Positions 34,507 to 45,958 of a DNA stretch of 64,000 nt are shown one piece after another. Positions within the stretch are counted from its first letter, which is position 1, and each line of letters starts with the position of its first letter. The position numbers and the translations under genes are program-made. Source of the DNA: Sphingobium psychrophilum (lineage in GTDB: Bacteria > Pseudomonadota > Alphaproteobacteria > Sphingomonadales > Sphingomonadaceae); NCBI RefSeq assembly GCF_012927105.1, contig NZ_JABBFV010000001.1:372001-436000 (forward strand). The letters run 5' to 3'. A model generated the notes under the pieces. It worked only from the letters and a program-made list of their open reading frames with translations. It was not told the origin of the DNA and did not search any database.

Positions 34507-35459
34507 CCAGCGACGCGAGCGCGCTGGTCGCGCGGCTGGACGCGGCGACGCGGGCGCTGGTCGGGGACGTGTCCGTGGCGCGGTTCGGCGTCGCAGTGTC
34601 GGGCGGGCCGGACAGCATGGCGTTGCTGTCGCTCGCCGCGCGCGCCTTTCCAGGGCGGGTGGCGGCGGTGACGGTCGATCATCAGTTGCGTGCGCAATCG
34701 GCGGAGGAAGCGGCCATGGTGGCGCGCTGGTGCGCCGATCAGGGCATCGCCCATGCGACGCTGATCCCCGACCGGCCGGTGGCGGGCAATATCCAGGCCT
34801 GGGCGCGGGCGCTGCGCTATCGGTTGATCGAGGGGTGGCGGGCGGCGCAGGGGATCGACTGGATCATGACCGCCCACCATGCCGACGACCAACTGGAAAC
34901 CATGGTGATGCGGCTGAACCGTGGATCGGGCGTCGGCGGGCTGGCCGGGGTGCGGGCGCGATCGGAGGCGGGCGCGGGCCGGGTGATCCGCCCGCTGCTG
35001 AACGTGCGCAAGGCGGCGCTGGAGGCGCTGGCAGCCGCCGAGGGACTGCCCCATGTCCATGATCCGTCCAATGCCGATCCGCGCTTTGACCGGGCGGCGC
35101 TGCGCGCGGCGTTGGCGCACGCGCCCTGGCTGGACGTCGAGGCGGCGGCGCGCAGCGCGGCGGCGCTGGCCGAGGCGGACGGGGCGATCGAGTGGAGCGT
35201 GACGGCGCTCGCCGCGGCGCATGTCAGGCCTGATGGATTGGGGTGGCGGCTGGAGCGGACCGACCTGCCGCGCGAATATCTGCGGCGGTTGCTGCTGCTT
35301 ATGCTGGCGCGGGTCGCCGCGCCGCCGCCACGCGGCGACAGCCTGGATCGGGCGATCGCCGCCGCCATGGCGGGTGGGCAGGCCAGTCTGGGCGACTGGC
35401 TGTTGAAGGGCGGGGCGGTCTGGACGCTGCATCCCGCGCCGCCGCGCCGGACGCCGTAG
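34497..35459 (+). CDS. tilS: tRNA(Ile)-lysidine synthase
   Basis: 320 residues. It converts the wobble cytidine of tRNA-Ile(CAU) to lysidine, an essential step for AUA decoding. The PP-loop SGGPDS is at 35-40, TVDHQLRAQS follows, and MTAHHADDQLETMVMRLNRGSG is the family signature region. Short form lacking a long C-terminal domain, common in alphaproteobacteria. I chose the GTG at 34497, which overlaps the cpoB stop; earlier in-frame starts lie within cpoB. Confidence 0.92.
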   Translation: MQLTSDASALVARLDAATRALVGDVSVARFGVAVSGGPDSMALLSLAARAFPGRVAAVTVDHQLRAQSAEEAAMVARWCADQGIAHATLIPDRPVAGNIQAWARALRYRLIEGWRAAQGIDWIMTAHHADDQLETMVMRLNRGSGVGGLAGVRARSEAGAGRVIRPLLNVRKAALEALAAAEGLPHVHDPSNADPRFDRAALRAALAHAPWLDVEAAARSAAALAEADGAIEWSVTALAAAHVRPDGLGWRLERTDLPREYLRRLLLLMLARVAAPPPRGDSLDRAIAAAMAGGQASLGDWLLKGGAVWTLHPAPPRRTP

Positions 35460-35589
35460 AGATCGTTACGGAAAGGTTCCACGGATTGTCGCGATACCCT
35501 CACGCTTTGCCGATTTGATGCAGCGCAATGGCCTTTCCTTAAAGCCCGTCATGGCTATCCTGCGACCTTTCTAGCGGGGGATCCGGTGC

Positions 35590-35781
35590 ATGGTGGAGTT
35601 TGCGGCACTGACCTATGGCCTGTTGGCCAGTGTCATTCTTTCGGCGGCGCAGCGTAACCGCAAGCGGGGACACCCGCATCCGCCGCTGTTACTCTATGTC
35701 GGCTATCTGCTGTGCGGTCTGTCGGGCGGTGTGGCGCTGGCGCTGGCCTATGTCGCGTGGACGTTAGTTGGCGGCGTCTGA
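35590..35781 (+). CDS. Small two-helix membrane protein
   Basis: 63 residues. Two hydrophobic segments (AALTYGLLASVILSA and LLLYVGYLLCGLSGGVALAL) are joined by a short basic loop (QRNRKRGHPHP). A GGGG-rich ribosome-like site precedes the ATG. Function unknown; it lies between tilS and ftsH on the same strand. Confidence 0.6.
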   Translation: MVEFAALTYGLLASVILSAAQRNRKRGHPHPPLLLYVGYLLCGLSGGVALALAYVAWTLVGGV

Positions 35782-35880
35782 GCGATCGCGAGCGGCGCGT
35801 TAAATAGCGATCAGGACGGGGCGGCGTGCGCTTGCGCTTTTGTCGGCGCGCCCTATCTTGACCGGTGAAAGCGAGTGATG

Positions 35881-37830
35881 ATGAACGACGAAAAAGACCC
35901 GCAGGGCAACCCCTGGATCAAGAGCGCCATGATTTGGGCGGGCGTGATCGTCGCCCTGCTGATGTTCGTGTCGCTGTTCGACAGCCGGACCGCGTCCAGC
36001 GCGGGGACGGGCATCGCCTATTCCGAATTCCGGTCCAAGGTGCAGGAAGGCCAGGTCAAGGATGTCGCGATTGCGCCGGACAAGATCAGCGGCACCCTGT
36101 CCAGCGGTCAGAAGTTCACCACCGTTCCGGTCAACGATCCGGGCCTGACCGGCCTGCTCGACGACTATAATGTCAAATATTCGGGCCAGGCGCAGGACCA
36201 GCCCAGCTTCTGGCAGATCCTCATCTATCAGTCGTTGCCCTTCCTGCTGATCCTGGGCATCGCCTTCTTCGTGCTGCGCCAGATGCAGAAGGGCGGCGGC
36301 GCGGGCGGCGCGATGGGTTTCGGCAAGTCCAAGGCCAAGCTGCTGACCGAAAAGCATGGCAAGGTGACGTTCGATGACGTCGCCGGCATCGACGAAGCGC
36401 GCGAGGAATTGCAGGAAATCGTCGAGTTCCTGAAAGACCCCACCAAATTTTCGCGCCTGGGCGGCAAGATTCCCAAAGGCGCGCTGCTGGTCGGATCGCC
36501 CGGCACCGGCAAGACGCTGCTGGCCCGCGCGATTGCGGGCGAAGCGGGCGTGCCATTCTTCACTATCTCCGGCTCCGACTTTGTCGAAATGTTCGTGGGC
36601 GTCGGCGCCAGCCGCGTGCGCGACATGTTCGAACAGGCCAAGAAGAACGCGCCCTGCATCGTCTTCATCGATGAAATCGATGCGGTCGGCCGTCATCGTG
36701 GCGCGGGCCTGGGCAATGGCAATGATGAGCGCGAGCAGACGCTGAATCAGTTGCTGGTCGAGATGGACGGTTTCGAAGCCAACGAAGGCATCATCATCGT
36801 CGCGGCGACCAACCGCCCCGACGTGCTGGACCCCGCCTTGCTGCGGCCGGGCCGCTTCGACCGTCAGGTCGTGGTGCCCCGTCCCGACATTGACGGCCGC
36901 GAGAAGATCCTGGCCGTCCATATGAAGAAGGTGCCGTTGGCCCCCGACGTCAATCCGCGCACGATCGCACGCGGCACGCCGGGCTTTTCCGGCGCGGACC
37001 TGGCCAATCTTGTCAACGAAGCGGCGCTGACGGCGGCGCGGCGTGGCAAGCGGTTGGTCGCCATGGACGAGTTCGAGACGGCCAAGGACCGGGTGATGAT
37101 GGGCGCGGAACGTCGCTCCATGGTCATGACCGACGATGAAAAGAAGATGACCGCCTATCATGAGGCCGGCCATGCCATCGTGTCGGTCCATGAACCGGCG
37201 TCCGATCCGATCCACAAGGCGACGATCATCCCGCGCGGCCGTGCGCTGGGCATGGTGATGCGCTTGCCCGAACGCGACAGCTATTCCTATCATCGCGACA
37301 AGATGCACGCGAACATGGCCGTCGCCCTGGGTGGTCGCGTGGCCGAGGAAATCATCTTTGGCTACGACAAGGTGTCGAGCGGCGCATCGAGCGACATCCA
37401 ATATGCGACCAAGCTGGCGCGCGACATGGTCACGCAATGGGGCATGTCCGACAAGCTGGGGCCGCTGCAATATGAAGAGCAGCAAGGCGAGACGTTCCTG
37501 GGCTATTCGCAGAGCCAGCGCGTCCATATGTCCGACGAGACGGCCAAGCTGATCGACGCGGAAATTCGTGGACTGGTGGAGCAGGGCTATAAGCGCGCGC
37601 AGGAGTTGCTGACCGGCCATGAGGATCAGTTGCACCTGCTGGCGAACGCCATGCTGGAATATGAGACGCTGAGCGGCGAGGAAATCCGGGCGTTGTTGGA
37701 GAAGGGCGAGATCACCCGCGACGACGGCACGACGATCAAGCCGTCGGTGATGCCGGCGGCGGGGTCCTCGATCCCGCGCATCCGCAAGCGCAAGGGACCG
37801 TTCGGCGAGGCGAGTCCTGCGGGGGCTTGA
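35881..37830 (+). CDS. ftsH: ATP-dependent zinc metalloprotease FtsH
   Basis: 649 residues. The membrane helix near 12-30, a periplasmic segment (about 35-110), a second helix (about 115-135), then the AAA domain with Walker A GSPGTGKT (205-212), Walker B IVFIDEID and the [16 protein letters not shown]. The zinc site is HEAGH (427-431). It degrades misfolded membrane proteins and regulators such as LpxC or sigma-32. Walker A has Ser in place of the more usual Pro. Of the adjacent GTG-ATG-ATG codons at 35875-35883 I chose the last, which gives [13 protein letters not shown] terminator follows at 37851. Confidence 0.95.
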   Translation: MNDEKDPQGNPWIKSAMIWAGVIVALLMFVSLFDSRTASSAGTGIAYSEFRSKVQEGQVKDVAIAPDKISGTLSSGQKFTTVPVNDPGLTGLLDDYNVKYSGQAQDQPSFWQILIYQSLPFLLILGIAFFVLRQMQKGGGAGGAMGFGKSKAKLLTEKHGKVTFDDVAGIDEAREELQEIVEFLKDPTKFSRLGGKIPKGALLVGSPGTGKTLLARAIAGEAGVPFFTISGSDFVEMFVGVGASRVRDMFEQAKKNAPCIVFIDEIDAVGRHRGAGLGNGNDEREQTLNQLLVEMDGFEANEGIIIVAATNRPDVLDPALLRPGRFDRQVVVPRPDIDGREKILAVHMKKVPLAPDVNPRTIARGTPGFSGADLANLVNEAALTAARRGKRLVAMDEFETAKDRVMMGAERRSMVMTDDEKKMTAYHEAGHAIVSVHEPASDPIHKATIIPRGRALGMVMRLPERDSYSYHRDKMHANMAVALGGRVAEEIIFGYDKVSSGASSDIQYATKLARDMVTQWGMSDKLGPLQYEEQQGETFLGYSQSQRVHMSDETAKLIDAEIRGLVEQGYKRAQELLTGHEDQLHLLANAMLEYETLSGEEIRALLEKGEITRDDGTTIKPSVMPAAGSSIPRIRKRKGPFGEASPAGA

Positions 37831-37850
37831 GGGCTGCGATTAGGTTAGGG

Positions 37851-37883
37851 AAAGGGGGTGTGGCTGAGGCTGCGCCCCTTTTT
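37851..37883 (+). terminator. Terminator of ftsH
   Basis: AAAGGGG (37851-37857) pairs with CCCCTTT (37875-37881), and a T-run ends at 37883. A second hairpin, GGTGGTTTGGTG/CACCGACCACC (37889-37916), follows at once and may add to termination. Confidence 0.75.
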
Positions 37884-38035
37884 CGTTGGGTGGTTTGGTG
37901 TCCGCCACCGACCACCTTTGGCCATGAGAACGCAGACGTGCGGTGCCACATCGCGAGACAGTGGATTCGTTGCGCCATTCATATAGGTATCGGAACAGCG
38001 CAAACTATGGCGTGACGGAACTCTGCGAGATCTCA

Positions 38036-39424
38036 ATGCTGTATCTGACACGCGTCGTTGACACCTTCCCATCTGTCGTCATTCCGAATGCGAAGGATAG
38101 GCTCCCGATCGAAGTTTCGCTGATCGCGCAATTGGGCCACGGCGCGGGAAGCCATCTTTTCCACAGTATCGCCGCCCGGCAAAAGGCGCATACTCAATAT
38201 ATCGATGCGCTTGAAGAGCCTTCAGCGAAGCTTGGGGGAACCAACTTCGAGTTGGGCGATACCACAGCCCTCTATTCATTCGTTGTCGGCCCTCAAGGGC
38301 ATCCGTTTCATCGCCATGCCGGACATCGGATTTTCACCGCCGTTTCGGGCAGCGGCGGCGCTCAACTCCGCTTTTCGACGGCTACTGCGGAAGATATGAA
38401 AATCAATCCCCGCAAATTCCTGGAGGCGCTGCATTTTATAAACATCCCGCCGGACTGCTTGTTTACCGTGCGATTTGGTGGCGAAACCTGGCACCAGTTC
38501 TGGCCATTATCCAAAAATTCCCTGCACCCTGTTTTCTTCGCGCTGTCATCCCATACGGACGAACTTGGCGGCAATCTTACAGATGACCTCAAGGCCCGGA
38601 TCAAAGCCAATATGGCCGATATTCCGGCACTGACCGAGGTTTTGCCGGAAGATATCTCTCAACTAATCCAGTCCGGGAATTTTCTGCAAGAAGTTGTTCC
38701 TACGACAACATTGTCTTTGGACGCGCCAGCAGGCACGATCCATCGGAAGGTATGTGACACCTTCCGGGGCAGCATGGGAATTTTCAGGAGTTTTTGGAGC
38801 AGCCGCCACCGGCCGGGCGGCTATGTTTCAGAAACGGAAATCACAAAGACGGTGATCGAATTGCAAGCCGTTCCAGAGGATTCGCTTCTGATGCGGCATC
38901 TGGGCGCCGCTAAAACCCATCATCAGGACACTTTTATGATCTCGCTCAGCGGGATGGATTTCGGCGATCTAAAAGCTGCGCAGATTCTTGAACTACTACT
39001 CGAAGGTTTTCTTAATAATGCCCCGCGTGGCGTCTCTCATCTCATGACGATCAGAAATATTCTCGTCAAGCCTTTAGGATTGAGAACATCGCCCTTGGGA
39101 TGTCCCGTGTCTTCGCTCTTGTCCGATGAAAGAACTAATATGTTCGTAAACCAATATCCCGTCCTGGATCAGTCAGTCGAAGAGGATGGCTTGCGTGCTG
39201 CCGTAGTCCTCGGTGCACGCGACAGACATCTGGTTTTTAGGTCATGTGTTAGCGTCGAGAAAGTGGCGTCAGACCGGGTAAATCTCACACTCGGCACTGG
39301 GGTAAGGTGCAAGAACCTATTTGGACATTTTTATATGTCGGCCATCTCGCTCGTTCATCGGAAATATATATCGCCCACTATGCTGCGTAGGGCGGCGGAT
39401 TACTTAGTTTCGAGGGTAAATTGA
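38036..39424 (+). CDS. Cupin + DUF2867-like fusion protein, unknown function
   Basis: 462 residues. The N-terminal half (about 85-180) looks like a cupin: HPFHRHAGHRIFTAVSGSG supplies a possible metal-binding H-x(2)-H-x(3)-H cluster and NIPPDCLFTVRFGGETWHQF the second motif. The C-terminal half (about 240-462) resembles DUF2867: LVKPLGLRTSPLG, VVLGARDRHLVFRSCV and LFGHFYMSAISLVHRKYI. I know no characterised protein with this order. Codon use is much less GC-rich than the flanking ftsH and guaB, suggesting horizontal gain. Start uncertain: the ATG at 38036 or a GTG at 37943; no strong ribosome site at either. It could be an enzyme sensing or modifying a small acid, but nothing fixes this. Confidence 0.72.
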   Translation: MLYLTRVVDTFPSVVIPNAKDRLPIEVSLIAQLGHGAGSHLFHSIAARQKAHTQYIDALEEPSAKLGGTNFELGDTTALYSFVVGPQGHPFHRHAGHRIFTAVSGSGGAQLRFSTATAEDMKINPRKFLEALHFINIPPDCLFTVRFGGETWHQFWPLSKNSLHPVFFALSSHTDELGGNLTDDLKARIKANMADIPALTEVLPEDISQLIQSGNFLQEVVPTTTLSLDAPAGTIHRKVCDTFRGSMGIFRSFWSSRHRPGGYVSETEITKTVIELQAVPEDSLLMRHLGAAKTHHQDTFMISLSGMDFGDLKAAQILELLLEGFLNNAPRGVSHLMTIRNILVKPLGLRTSPLGCPVSSLLSDERTNMFVNQYPVLDQSVEEDGLRAAVVLGARDRHLVFRSCVSVEKVASDRVNLTLGTGVRCKNLFGHFYMSAISLVHRKYISPTMLRRAADYLVSRVN

Positions 39425-41106
<1,682 letters not shown>

Positions 41107-41117
41107 GCCTTTTCTTA

Positions 41118-41247
41118 ATTCCCCTCTCTTTTAAGGGAGGGGTTAGGGTGGGTGCGCCGCGCAGTGGTGCTTCTGCCTGATCGGCGGGGCGCTAGGCTCG
41201 CTTCGCTCGCCACCCACCCCCGACCCCTCCCTGGAAGGGAGGGGGGG
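41118..41247. repeat. Inverted doublet of dispersed repeat elements
   Basis: The right copy (41196-41246) nearly matches 2660-2710. The left copy (about 41118-41155) is in opposite orientation with CCCCTCTCTTTTAAGGGAGG and GGGTGGGTG facing CACCCACCC of the right copy. The pair could fold into one large cruciform. It fills the gap between guaB and the methyltransferase gene. Confidence 0.75.
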
Positions 41248-41256
41248 AAGGATTAG

Positions 41257-42432
41257 ATGACCCCCTCCGCTCGTATCCAGGCCGCGATCGATCTGCTGGA
41301 CGCCATCATCGCGTCGGCGCGCGATGGCGGGCCGGCGGCCGATACTCTGATCGCGCGCTATTTCAAGGAACGGCGCTATGCGGGTTCGCGGGATCGGCGG
41401 GCGGTGCGCGACCATGTCTATGACGCGATCCGCCGCGCGGCGGAGCGGCCGGAAACCGGGCGTGCCGCGATGATCGGCGTGGCGCTGGAGCGGCCGGAGG
41501 TCGCTGCGCTGTTCGATGGATCGACTCATGCGCCGTTGCCGATCGAGCCGGGCGAGACGGGGGCTGAGGCTGGCGCGGTGCCGGGCTGGCTGCAACCGTT
41601 GCTGGCAGCACCCGTAGAGCAGGATGCGCTGCTGGGCCGCGCGCCGGTGGATCTGCGTGTGAACCGGTTGAAGGCGACGCCCGCAGCGGTCGCGCCCTTG
41701 CTGCCCGACGCGGTGCCGATCGCTGGCCTGCCGGACGGCTTGCGCCTGCCCGAAGGCTTTCCGGTCGAACAGCAGGCGGCGTGGAAGGAGGGGCTGGTCG
41801 AGGTGCAGGACGCCGGCAGCCAGTGGATCGCGGCGGCCTGCGCCGTGCAGCCGGGCATGACGGTTGTGGACCTGTGCGCCGGGGCGGGCGGCAAGACGCT
41901 GGCGCTGGCGGGCGCGATGGCCGGTCGGGGGACGCTGATCGCGGCCGACACGATCCGGTCCCGACTGGCGCGGCTGGAACCGCGCGCGGCGCGGGCGGGG
42001 GCGACCTTTATCGAGACGCTGCTGCTGGACCAGAGCCATGAGGGGCGCGGACTGGAGAGCCTGAACGGACAGGTGAACGTGGTGCTGGTCGATGCGCCCT
42101 GTTCGGGCACCGGCACCTGGCGGCGCAACCCGGAGGCGCGCTGGCGGCTGACGCCCGCGCGGCTTGACCGGCTGGTCGCGGAACAGGCCCGCATCCTCGA
42201 TTTCGCGGCGCCCTTGCTGGCACCGGGCGGGGCGCTGGTCTATGCCACCTGCGCGCTGACCGAGCGCGAAGGGCGCGGCCAGATCGACGCCTTTCTGGCG
42301 CGGCACGCCGGATGGACGGCCGAACCGATCGAGATTCCCGTTGGCCGGGCGCATGGCGCGGGGCTGCTGCTGACGCCGGGGCATGATGGCAGCGATGGCT
42401 TCTTCTTTGCGCGGTTGCGCCGGGGGGCGTGA
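41257..42432 (+). CDS. RsmB/NSUN-like RNA m5C methyltransferase
   Basis: 391 residues. The N-terminal helical region (about 1-90) is NusB/RsmB-like; the C-terminal Rossmann domain has [16 protein letters not shown] (SAM motif I), [21 protein letters not shown] (motif IV with a catalytic-type Cys) and [11 protein letters not shown] (motif VI with the second Cys). It likely makes 5-methylcytosine in rRNA; whether position 967 as in RsmB is unknown. Follows guaB, separated by repeats. Confidence 0.9.
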   Translation: MTPSARIQAAIDLLDAIIASARDGGPAADTLIARYFKERRYAGSRDRRAVRDHVYDAIRRAAERPETGRAAMIGVALERPEVAALFDGSTHAPLPIEPGETGAEAGAVPGWLQPLLAAPVEQDALLGRAPVDLRVNRLKATPAAVAPLLPDAVPIAGLPDGLRLPEGFPVEQQAAWKEGLVEVQDAGSQWIAAACAVQPGMTVVDLCAGAGGKTLALAGAMAGRGTLIAADTIRSRLARLEPRAARAGATFIETLLLDQSHEGRGLESLNGQVNVVLVDAPCSGTGTWRRNPEARWRLTPARLDRLVAEQARILDFAAPLLAPGGALVYATCALTEREGRGQIDAFLARHAGWTAEPIEIPVGRAHGAGLLLTPGHDGSDGFFFARLRRGA

Positions 42433-42524
42433 AACAGGCCATGGACAAGCGCCCGCAAAATCGCGACAGTTGGGGCGTGGGCTATGGGCCGAAATCAGCG
42501 CCTGAAACATGGCTGGAGACTATC

Positions 42525-43043
42525 ATGCGTTTTACCCCCGCCTCGATCGCGCTCGCCATCGTCCTGACCACCGTGTCGAGCGTGGGCCTGAGCCAGAAGC
42601 CGGACAGCCAGATCAGCCCCCAGTCGGTCGAATGGCAGAAGGCGGGCGAGGCCGCACACAAGGCCGGCAATCTGGAAGGCGCGAACGATGCGCTGGAAAG
42701 CGCGCTGGCGATCGATCCGCGTAACCGCGCGGCCTTTGTCGCACTGGCCGAGGTTGCGCGCGCGCAGGGGCTTCAGGGCAAGGCGATCCGCCTCTACAAG
42801 GAAGCGCTGCTGCTCGACCCCACAGACGTCGCCGCGCTGGCCGGACAGGGCGAGGCGATGGTCGAAAAGGGCGCACTTGCCCGCGCCAAAGAGGTGCTCG
42901 CGCAGGCGCAGGCCTTGTGCAAGGGTGACTGCGCCCCGGTCGGCAAGCTGGCCGCGGCGATCCAGAAGGGGCCGCCCGCCGTCGCGATGACGAGCAAGGA
43001 TGCGGTGACCGTGCCGAAGGCCGCGCCCACCGAAACCCCCTGA
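42525..43043 (+). CDS. Exported TPR protein
   Basis: 172 residues. A signal peptide ([16 protein letters not shown]) is followed by about three TPR helices pairs ([28 protein letters not shown], GAVEKG-like) up to about 140 and a disordered Pro/Thr tail. GGAG lies 6 bp before the ATG at 42525. It probably mediates protein contacts in the periplasm. Partner unknown. Confidence 0.8.
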   Translation: MRFTPASIALAIVLTTVSSVGLSQKPDSQISPQSVEWQKAGEAAHKAGNLEGANDALESALAIDPRNRAAFVALAEVARAQGLQGKAIRLYKEALLLDPTDVAALAGQGEAMVEKGALARAKEVLAQAQALCKGDCAPVGKLAAAIQKGPPAVAMTSKDAVTVPKAAPTETP

Positions 43044-43143
43044 ATATGATCGGCGTGCGCCGCACGCTTTGACTTCGTTGGCATCGCACGGCAAGGCCGG
43101 TGGGGCGGGCGCATGAGGCGCGCCGCTGAACCGCGGACGGGCC

Positions 43144-44295
43144 ATGCACTTCACAGATTTCGACGTCGACCTGTTCCTGCGCGACTATTGGCAGAAAAAG
43201 CCGCTGCTGATCCGCAACCCGTGGGCGGCGTGGATCAATCCGCTGGAACCGGACGAACTGGCGGGCCTGGCCTGCGAGGATGGTGTGGAATCGCGGCTGG
43301 TCGGCCAGGGCGACGGGCGCTGGATGGTCGAACATGGGCCGCTGCCCGAAGACCGGTTCGGGGCGATGGGCCGCAGCCCCTGGACGCTGCTGGTGCAGGC
43401 CGTGGACATGCATGCGCCGGAAGTCGCCGCGCTGGTCGCGCCGTTCCGCTTCATCCCCAACTGGCGGATCGACGATGTGATGGTCAGTTACGCCACCGAT
43501 GGCGGCGGCGTCGGCGCGCATTACGACCAGTATGACGTGTTCCTGGTTCAGGGGCTGGGCCGGCGGCGCTGGCAGGTTGGCGGGCGGTGCGACGCCGATA
43601 CGCCATTGATGCTGCATGAGGATCTGCGCCTGCTCGCCGATTTCCAGCCCGAAGCCGAATGGGTGCTGGAGCCTGGCGACATCCTCTATGTGCCGCCGGG
43701 CGTGGCGCATAATGGCGTGGCCGTGGGCGATGATTGCATGACCTATTCGGTCGGTTTCCGCGCGCCGTCGCGCAGCGAACTGGTCGAGCAATTTTGCGCC
43801 CATATCGTCGGCGGAATGGAGGATGACGACCGTTATGCCGACCCGGACCTCACGATACAGGACAATCCGGGCGAGATCGGCGCGGCGGCGCTGACCCGTT
43901 TGCAGGCGATGGTCGGTGACGCGCTGAACGATCGCACGGCCTTCGCGCGCTGGTTCGGGGCCTATACCAGCGAGCGCAAATATCCCGAACTGGACTTCCG
44001 GCCCGACGAGCCGATCGCGGTCGAGGATGTGCAGGCATTGGTGGAGCAGCGCGTCGTCCTGTACCGCAATCCTGCGAGCCGCTTCGCCTTCGTGGCGGCG
44101 GGGGAGGGCGCGGTGACGCTGTTCGTCGATGGCGAGAGCTATGATTGCAGCGGCGATGTGGCGGTGCTGGCGAAGCAGATTTGTGCGGCGGAAAGCATCG
44201 TGATCGATCCGGCATTGGCTGGCACTGACGCGGCAATGGCGTTGGTGGCGACGCTCTACAATGAGGGCAGCGTCAGCTTCCTGTCCGAGGACTGA
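43144..44295 (+). CDS. roxA: Ribosomal oxygenase RoxA (JmjC-type, YcfD-like)
   Basis: 383 residues, a 2-oxoglutarate/Fe(II) dioxygenase that hydroxylates an arginine of ribosomal protein uL16 in E. coli. The metal ligands visible are His126 and Asp128 (HYDQYD) and His189 (GVAHNG). LFLRDYWQKKPLLIRN is the usual N-terminal lead. The C-terminal part (about 210-380) is the winged helix and dimerisation region. An in-frame reading frame with a zinc-ribbon pattern begins right after its stop. Confidence 0.92.
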   Translation: MHFTDFDVDLFLRDYWQKKPLLIRNPWAAWINPLEPDELAGLACEDGVESRLVGQGDGRWMVEHGPLPEDRFGAMGRSPWTLLVQAVDMHAPEVAALVAPFRFIPNWRIDDVMVSYATDGGGVGAHYDQYDVFLVQGLGRRRWQVGGRCDADTPLMLHEDLRLLADFQPEAEWVLEPGDILYVPPGVAHNGVAVGDDCMTYSVGFRAPSRSELVEQFCAHIVGGMEDDDRYADPDLTIQDNPGEIGAAALTRLQAMVGDALNDRTAFARWFGAYTSERKYPELDFRPDEPIAVEDVQALVEQRVVLYRNPASRFAFVAAGEGAVTLFVDGESYDCSGDVAVLAKQICAAESIVIDPALAGTDAAMALVATLYNEGSVSFLSED

Positions 44296-44310
44296 GCGAT
44301 CCGAACGCGG

Positions 44311-44493
44311 CTGAGCATCTGTGCGCGCAAGCGGCGGTTCGGGTCGCAGGACGCGGCCCTGGCGGCGGCACTGGCAGGCAGCGTGCCGCTGCGCTTCTAT
44401 CGCTGCGACCGGTGTGGCCAATATCACCTGACCAGCCGGACCAAGGGCAAGCGGGTGTTGCCAGCCCCCGGTATGGACGATCAGCCGACCTGA
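44311..44493 (+). CDS. Zinc-ribbon-like small protein with no standard start codon
   Basis: About 60 residues, reading [20 protein letters not shown] and ending in [20 protein letters not shown] plus a short tail. The C-x2-C-x4-H part, with the preceding Cys, looks like a metal ribbon, and CGQYHLTS is a pattern I associate with small conserved proteins. The frame is the same as roxA and directly follows its TGA (44293-44295). No ATG, GTG or TTG lies between that stop and the conserved part; CTG at 44311 or ATC at 44299 would have to start it, or else roxA is read through. The 3' end overlaps the convergent pseudouridine synthase gene by 13 bp. Confidence 0.5.
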   Translation: MSICARKRRFGSQDAALAAALAGSVPLRFYRCDRCGQYHLTSRTKGKRVLPAPGMDDQPT

Positions 44494-45032
44494 ACCTCAC
44501 GCCATTCGCCCGGCTGCAACCCGTCTAGCGTCCAGTCGCCGATGCGCCAACGGACGAGGCGCAAGGTGGGGTGTCCGACCGCGGCGGTCATGCGGCGCAC
44601 CTGCCGGTTGCGGCCTTCGCGGATGGTGAGGCTGATCCAGCTGTCGGGGATCGCCTTGCGCACCCGGATCGGTGGATTGCGGGGCCAGAGGTCTGGCGCG
44701 TCGATCCGTTCGACATCGGCCGGGCCGGTAAGGCCGTCCTTCAAATCCACGCCGCGGCGGAGCGTGGCGATCGCGGCGTCGGTAACGTCGCCTTCGACCT
44801 GCGCCAGATAGGTTTTTGCGGTCTTATATTTGGGATCGGCGATGCGCGATTGCAGCCGCCCGTCGTCGGTCAGCAGCAGCAAGCCCTCGCTGTCGCGGTC
44901 CAGCCGACCGGCGGGATAGACGCCCGGTACGGCGATGCAGTCGGACAGGGTCGCGCGCGCCGTGTCGGTGCCGCGATCGGTGAATTGCGACAGCATGTCA
45001 TAGGGTTTGTTGAACAGGATCAGGCGGGACAT
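44481..45032 (-). CDS. RluE/RsuA-type rRNA pseudouridine synthase
   Basis: 183 residues, lacking the S4 domain as in RluE. The catalytic Asp lies in [28 protein letters not shown] and the C-terminal [22 protein letters not shown] are family signatures. It makes pseudouridine in rRNA (position 2457 of 23S in E. coli RluE; not proven here). Confidence 0.9.
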   Translation of the reverse strand: MSRLILFNKPYDMLSQFTDRGTDTARATLSDCIAVPGVYPAGRLDRDSEGLLLLTDDGRLQSRIADPKYKTAKTYLAQVEGDVTDAAIATLRRGVDLKDGLTGPADVERIDAPDLWPRNPPIRVRKAIPDSWISLTIREGRNRQVRRMTAAVGHPTLRLVRWRIGDWTLDGLQPGEWREVQVG

Positions 45033-45060
45033 GGGTTTTCCAGACGGTGCTTCGATTCGA

Positions 45061-45078
45061 GCCTTCGACAGGCTCAGG
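45061..45078. repeat. Dispersed TTCGACAGGCTCAGG repeat (copy 2)
   Basis: CCTTCGACAGGCTCAGG here matches 19468-19483. A nearby CACGAACGG (45090s) may be the other half of the element. It lies between the pseudouridine synthase and rsmA genes. Confidence 0.6.
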
Positions 45079-45121
45079 CTCTACTCAGCACGAACGGATT
45101 GGCTGAATAAGGGGTTCGGAT

Positions 45122-45958
45122 TCAACGGCTCAATATCCGCGCGATGGCGACAAATTCATCGACACTGACGGTTTCGGCGCGGCGTTGCGGGTCGATGTCG
45201 AGGCTGTCCAACGCTTCGAGCGCGCCGGGCAGGCCTTTGAGGCTCTGGCGCATCATCTTGCGGCGCTGGCCGAAGGCGGCAGCGGTGAGGCGTTCGAGAA
45301 ATTTGAGCTGCACCCCGTCGGGCGCTGGCTTGGGGGTGATGTGGACGACGGCTGACATCACCTTGGGCGGGGGGGTGAAGGCGCTGCGATGCACCTTCAT
45401 CGCGATCTTCGCGTCGCTGCGCCATTGGGACAGGACGGCGAGGCGGCCATAATGGTCGGAGCCGGCCTTGGCGACGATACGCTCGGCCACCTCCATCTGG
45501 AACATCAGCGTCAGGCTGGACCACCAGGGCAGCGGTTCCCATTCGGCGGACAGCCAGCCGACCAGCAGCGGCGTGCCGACATTATAGGGGAGGTTGGCGA
45601 TGATATGGGCGCCCGTCCCCGCCTCGGCATGGGCGTCGATGGCCATCGCATCGCCGGAAATGACGCGGAGCTGGCCGGGAAAGGCTTCCTCCAGTTCGGC
45701 GAGCGCGGGCAGGCAGCGGCGATCCCGCTCGACCGCGACCAGCCGCGCCCCGGCGCGGAGGATCGCGCGAGTGAGGCCGCCGGGGCCGGGGCCGACTTCG
45801 AACGTCGGGGCGTCGGTCAGCGTGCCGGGAATGGCGGCGATCCGGTCCAGCAGTTGTTCGTCGAGCAGGAAATTCTGGCCCAGCGCCTTGCTGGCGGCGA
45901 GGCCGTGGCGTGCAATTACCTCTCGTAGAGGCGGCAATGCTGGGCGCGTGTCAGCCAT
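45122..45958 (-). CDS. rsmA: 16S rRNA A1518/A1519 N6-dimethyltransferase RsmA (KsgA)
   Basis: 278 residues. It dimethylates two adjacent adenines at the 3' end of 16S r[21 protein letters not shown] is the family start, [15 protein letters not shown] is the SAM motif and [12 protein letters not shown] is the catalytic NxPY motif. It overlaps pdxA by 8 bp and ends the minus-strand operon lptD-surA-pdxA-rsmA. Confidence 0.96.
   Translation of the reverse strand: MADTRPALPPLREVIARHGLAASKALGQNFLLDEQLLDRIAAIPGTLTDAPTFEVGPGPGGLTRAILRAGARLVAVERDRRCLPALAELEEAFPGQLRVISGDAMAIDAHAEAGTGAHIIANLPYNVGTPLLVGWLSAEWEPLPWWSSLTLMFQMEVAERIVAKAGSDHYGRLAVLSQWRSDAKIAMKVHRSAFTPPPKVMSAVVHITPKPAPDGVQLKFLERLTAAAFGQRRKMMRQSLKGLPGALEALDSLDIDPQRRAETVSVDEFVAIARILSR

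Noticed and set aside
35800..37635. A 611-codon open frame on the minus strand opposite ftsH
   Set aside because: Antisense shadow; ftsH has its full set of motifs on the plus strand.
41118..41247. A CRISPR array or phage attachment site from the repeated sequences
   Set aside because: There are only two opposed copies with a palindromic core, no regular spacers and no cas or integrase genes.
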